DNA from: Flavobacterium psychrophilum
GTDB taxonomy: Bacteria; Bacteroidota; Bacteroidia; Flavobacteriales; Flavobacteriaceae
Length of the DNA stretch: 6,059 nt
Direction: 5' to 3'
Assembly: GCA_022729635.1 (NCBI GenBank)
Contig: DZAU01000095.1
Span: 1 to 6,059 of the forward strand
Positions within the stretch are counted from its first letter, which is position 1. Each line of letters begins with the position of its first letter. The notes beneath the pieces are model-generated. The model did not search any database. It had not been told where the DNA came from and saw only the letters and a program-made list of their open reading frames with translations. A program made the position numbers and the translations under genes. Below, one piece after another: positions 4,366 to 6,059 of this stretch.

Positions 4366-6059
4366 ATGAAATACAACCCTAATGAAATAGAATTCAAATG
4401 GCAAGAATATTGGAAAACCAATAAAACTTTTGCAGCTTCAAATATTTCCGAAAAACCAAAATATTATGTTTTGGATATGTTTCCTTATCCGTCTGGAGCA
4501 GGATTGCACGTTGGTCATCCGCTGGGTTACATCGCTTCGGATGTGTATGCAAGATACAAAAGACACCACGGATTTAATGTTTTGCACCCAATGGGTTACG
4601 ACAGTTTTGGATTGCCAGCCGAGCAATATGCCATACAAACCGGGCAACGTCCAGAAGACACCACTTCGGTAAATATTGACGGTGGCGTTGACAAAGAAGG
4701 GAATAAAATTGCAGGTTACCGTAAACAACTCGACAAAATTGGATTTTCATTCGATTGGGATAGGCAAGTGCGCACTTCCAATCCAGATTATTACAAACAT
4801 ACGCAGTGGATTTTCATCCAATTATTCGATTCTTGGTACAATAAAAATACGGACAAAGCAGAAGATATTTCGACCCTAATTTCCATTTTTTCAAAAGTAG
4901 GAAATGCAAATATCAATGCAGTTTGCGATGATAACATTGAAGAATTTTCGTCAAGCGAATGGAACGCACTTTCATCAGAAGATCAACAACGAATCCTTTT
5001 ACAATATAGATTAACGTATCTCGCCGAAACTGAAGTAAACTGGTGTCCAGGATTGGGGACGGTTTTAGCCAATGACGAAATCGTAAACGGCGTTTCGGAA
5101 CGTGGTGGTTTCACAGTTATTCGCAAGAAAATGACCCAATGGTCTATGCGAATTTCCGCTTATGCCGAGCGTTTGTTGCAAGGTTTAGAAACTATCGATT
5201 GGAGCGAAAGCATCAAAGAAAGCCAGAGAAACTGGATTGGAAAATCGGTTGGAGCGATGGTTGAATTTAAAATCCTCACCCCAACCCTCTCCAAAGGAGA
5301 GAGAGCCGATGCTGGATACCTGACTGGAGATTCTCAAACGGCATCAATATTATTGGGTCACGCCAAGGAAATGAGAAAAGAGCCAACATTAGAAGAAGCA
5401 ATGTTGTGGGATGAAATTAGAAATAGAAAATTAGACGATAAATTCAGAAGACAACATTTAATTGGAAAATATATAGTTGATTTTGTTTGTCTTGAAAAAA
5501 AGTTAATTATTGAAGTTGATGGAGGATACCATAATGCAAAAGAACAAATTGAACTTGATGAGGAAAGAGCTTTTGAATTAGAACAAAAGTATCTTTTCAA
5601 AGTAATTCGATTTACAAATGAAGAAGTAAAATTTGAAATTAACAAAGTTTTATTAAAAATAAAACAAGAATTAGATTCAAGAAATACTTTAAAACAACAC
5701 AATCAAGACTCGTCTCCCTCTCCTTTGGAGAGGGTTGGGGTGAGGATATTCACCACTCGTCCCGACACTATTTTCGGAGTTACGTTTATGACATTGGCGC
5801 CAGAACACGAATTGGTTGCACAAATCACGACTCCAGAACAAAAAGCCGAAGTGGAAGCGTATATCGAAAAAACAGCTAAGCGTTCAGAAAGAGAGCGTAT
5901 GGCAGATGTAAAAACCATTTCGGGAGTTTTCACGGGGGCTTTTGCCGAACATCCGTTTACGGCAGCCCCGATTCCGGTTTGGATTGGCGATTATGTTCTC
6001 GCAGGTTATGGAACTGGAGCAGTAATGGCGGTTCCGGCTGGTGACGAACGAGATTATGC
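4366..6059 (+). CDS. leuS: Leucyl-tRNA synthetase with a DUF559 nuclease domain inserted in its editing domain (3' end outside window)
   Basis: LeuRS charges tRNA-Leu and hydrolyses mischarged products in its CP1 editing domain. The frame is open for 564 codons to the window edge. The start [16 protein letters not shown] is typical of the family. The class I HxGH motif is at 48-51 (HVGH) within [21 protein letters not shown] segment at about 163-213, absent from E. coli LeuRS, precedes [20 protein letters not shown] and looks lineage-typical. SVGAMVEFK (294-302) opens the editing domain. Residues 303-461 are foreign: a repeat-bounded DUF559 domain. The synthetase then resumes with [11 protein letters not shown] (462-472), the threonine-rich editing motif, and reaches [18 protein letters not shown] (547-564). 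There the usual His of the HDxRD motif is Gly559, possibly a flavobacterial trait, while Asp563 (aligning with E. coli Asp345) is kept. The KMSKS loop and anticodon domain lie beyond the window. The complete protein would be longer than its relatives by about 150 residues. Confidence 0.96.
   Translation, partial: MKYNPNEIEFKWQEYWKTNKTFAASNISEKPKYYVLDMFPYPSGAGLHVGHPLGYIASDVYARYKRHHGFNVLHPMGYDSFGLPAEQYAIQTGQRPEDTTSVNIDGGVDKEGNKIAGYRKQLDKIGFSFDWDRQVRTSNPDYYKHTQWIFIQLFDSWYNKNTDKAEDISTLISIFSKVGNANINAVCDDNIEEFSSSEWNALSSEDQQRILLQYRLTYLAETEVNWCPGLGTVLANDEIVNGVSERGGFTVIRKKMTQWSMRISAYAERLLQGLETIDWSESIKESQRNWIGKSVGAMVEFKILTPTLSKGERADAGYLTGDSQTASILLGHAKEMRKEPTLEEAMLWDEIRNRKLDDKFRRQHLIGKYIVDFVCLEKKLIIEVDGGYHNAKEQIELDEERAFELEQKYLFKVIRFTNEEVKFEINKVLLKIKQELDSRNTLKQHNQDSSPSPLERVGVRIFTTRPDTIFGVTFMTLAPEHELVAQITTPEQKAEVEAYIEKTAKRSERERMADVKTISGVFTGAFAEHPFTAAPIPVWIGDYVLAGYGTGAVMAVPAGDERDY
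5272..5301 (+). repeat. Left terminal inverted repeat with internal hairpin
   Basis: This arm begins ATCCTCACCCCAACC and ends with the dyad CTCTCC-AAA-GGAGAG (5287-5301), a 6-bp stem with a 3-base loop. It is the exact reverse complement of 5718-5747 over 30 bases. It is translated as [10 protein letters not shown] in the leuS frame, with no stop. On the mRNA it contains an AAAGGAGAG sequence that resembles a Shine-Dalgarno site. Confidence 0.95.
5311..5673 (+). other. DUF559 / Vsr-like PD-(D/E)XK endonuclease domain (part of the leuS reading frame)
   Basis: LeuRS residues about 316-436 match the DUF559 pattern: GYLTGDSQT, then [20 protein letters not shown] (332-351), [18 protein letters not shown] (352-369), IVDFVC (370-375), [10 protein letters not shown] (380-389) and a closing [10 protein letters not shown] (412-421). 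DUF559 belongs to the PD-(D/E)XK fold related to very-short-patch-repair (Vsr) endonucleases. By family pattern the metal-binding set would be Glu343 or Glu344, Asp372, Glu383 and Asp385, all present, so the domain looks intact rather than decayed. It has no start with a credible ribosome-binding site and no stop of its own, so it should be made only as part of LeuRS. Its activity and target are unknown. A role in moving the cassette or in mismatch-type cleavage is inference. Confidence 0.88.
5718..5747 (-). repeat. Right terminal inverted repeat with internal hairpin
   Basis: This arm is the exact reverse complement of 5272-5301. Its own dyad is longer than the left one, because CCCTCTCC-TTT-GGAGAGGG at 5716-5734 pairs over 8 bp. 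The leuS frame reads through it as [11 protein letters not shown] and enters FTTRPDT immediately afterwards. The two arms differ just inside the 30 bases, where the left continues AG and the right, in complement, continues GG. Confidence 0.95.

Larger units (their letters stand above)
5272..5747 (+). mobile_element. Inverted-repeat-bounded DUF559 cassette inserted in frame in leuS
   Basis: This 476-base segment has perfect 30-base terminal inverted repeats and contains a DUF559 nuclease coding region with no stop in the leuS frame. It separates SVGAMVEFK from FTTRPDT, two parts of the LeuRS editing domain that lie close together in other LeuRS sequences. The outermost two bases (AT on both sides) can be read either as part of the repeat or as a 2-base AT target duplication. 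In the second reading the element is 472 bases, and element plus duplication is 474, a multiple of three. No transposase is present, so if it is mobile it may rely on its own nuclease or on factors elsewhere. The arms are G/C-rich against an A/T-rich surrounding. Whether it is mobile is inference; the repeats and the in-frame insert are visible. Confidence 0.8.

Noticed and set aside
3869..4879. Open frames overlapping ftsX and the start of leuS on other frames or strands (3869-4174, 4430-4672, 4438-4728, 4676-4879)
   Set aside because: They overlap well-recognised genes and their translations show no family features.
5293..5321. Shine-Dalgarno-like AAAGGAGAG followed by ATG at 5307 as an independent start for the nuclease
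   Set aside because: That ATG is out of the DUF559 frame and meets TGA after four codons. The in-frame ATG at 5371 would cut off the start of the domain and has no such site. The nuclease also has no stop before leuS sequence resumes.
5272..5747. Repeat pair as a CRISPR fragment
   Set aside because: There are only two copies, in inverted rather than direct orientation, 416 bases apart, and the DNA between them encodes a protein.
5272..5748. The leuS insert as an intein
   Set aside because: The junctions lack splice residues: no Cys/Ser/Thr begins the insert (it starts Ile-Leu-Thr after Lys302) and no His-Asn plus Cys/Ser/Thr ends it (Val-Arg-Ile-Phe). No Hint-domain blocks are seen, and the insert is fully accounted for by repeats plus DUF559.
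5358..5933. Minus-strand open frames across the insert (5358-5702 and 5703-5933)
   Set aside because: Their translations are low-complexity or match nothing, whereas the plus strand encodes clear DUF559 and LeuRS sequence through the same bases. They are shadows.

Overview
The window is a piece of a Bacteroidota chromosome, most probably from Flavobacterium or a close relative. The evidence is low GC with A/T-rich spacers, few Shine-Dalgarno sites, TAnnTTTG-type -7 promoter elements, a DUF3098 small membrane protein, and flavobacterial-looking LeuRS, PyrH and RRF sequences. Species cannot be named from this alone.

Layout. Positions 1-4221 are read on the minus strand. In transcription order they hold ftsX (divisome/ABC-type membrane protein), a DUF3098 two-helix membrane protein, uppP (undecaprenyl-diphosphate phosphatase) and truB (tRNA pseudouridine-55 synthase), which overlaps the uppP stop by one base. 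A spacer of about 450 bases with no convincing gene follows, then pyrH (UMP kinase) and the 5' part of frr (ribosome recycling factor), which runs off the left edge. At 4366 a divergent gene, leuS (leucyl-tRNA synthetase), starts on the plus strand and runs off the right edge. These are housekeeping genes for envelope growth, pyrimidine nucleotide supply and translation.

The striking part is inside leuS. The reading frame stays open from 4366 to 6059, but at the start of the CP1 editing domain it is interrupted by about 159 extra codons (5272-5748). The insert has perfect 30-bp terminal inverted repeats (5272-5301 and 5718-5747), each with its own small hairpin. It encodes an apparently intact DUF559 / Vsr-like PD-(D/E)XK nuclease domain in the leuS frame, with no stop codon of its own. 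The synthetase frame resumes exactly at the conserved TTRPDT editing motif. This looks like a small mobile or repeat-bounded nuclease cassette living in frame within an essential gene, at a surface beta-hairpin loop of the editing domain. It shows no intein splice motifs.

A second, quieter feature is a pair of intergenic heptamer-repeat tracts (321-364 and 3021-3083). They share a two-part design and sit directly upstream of frr and uppP.
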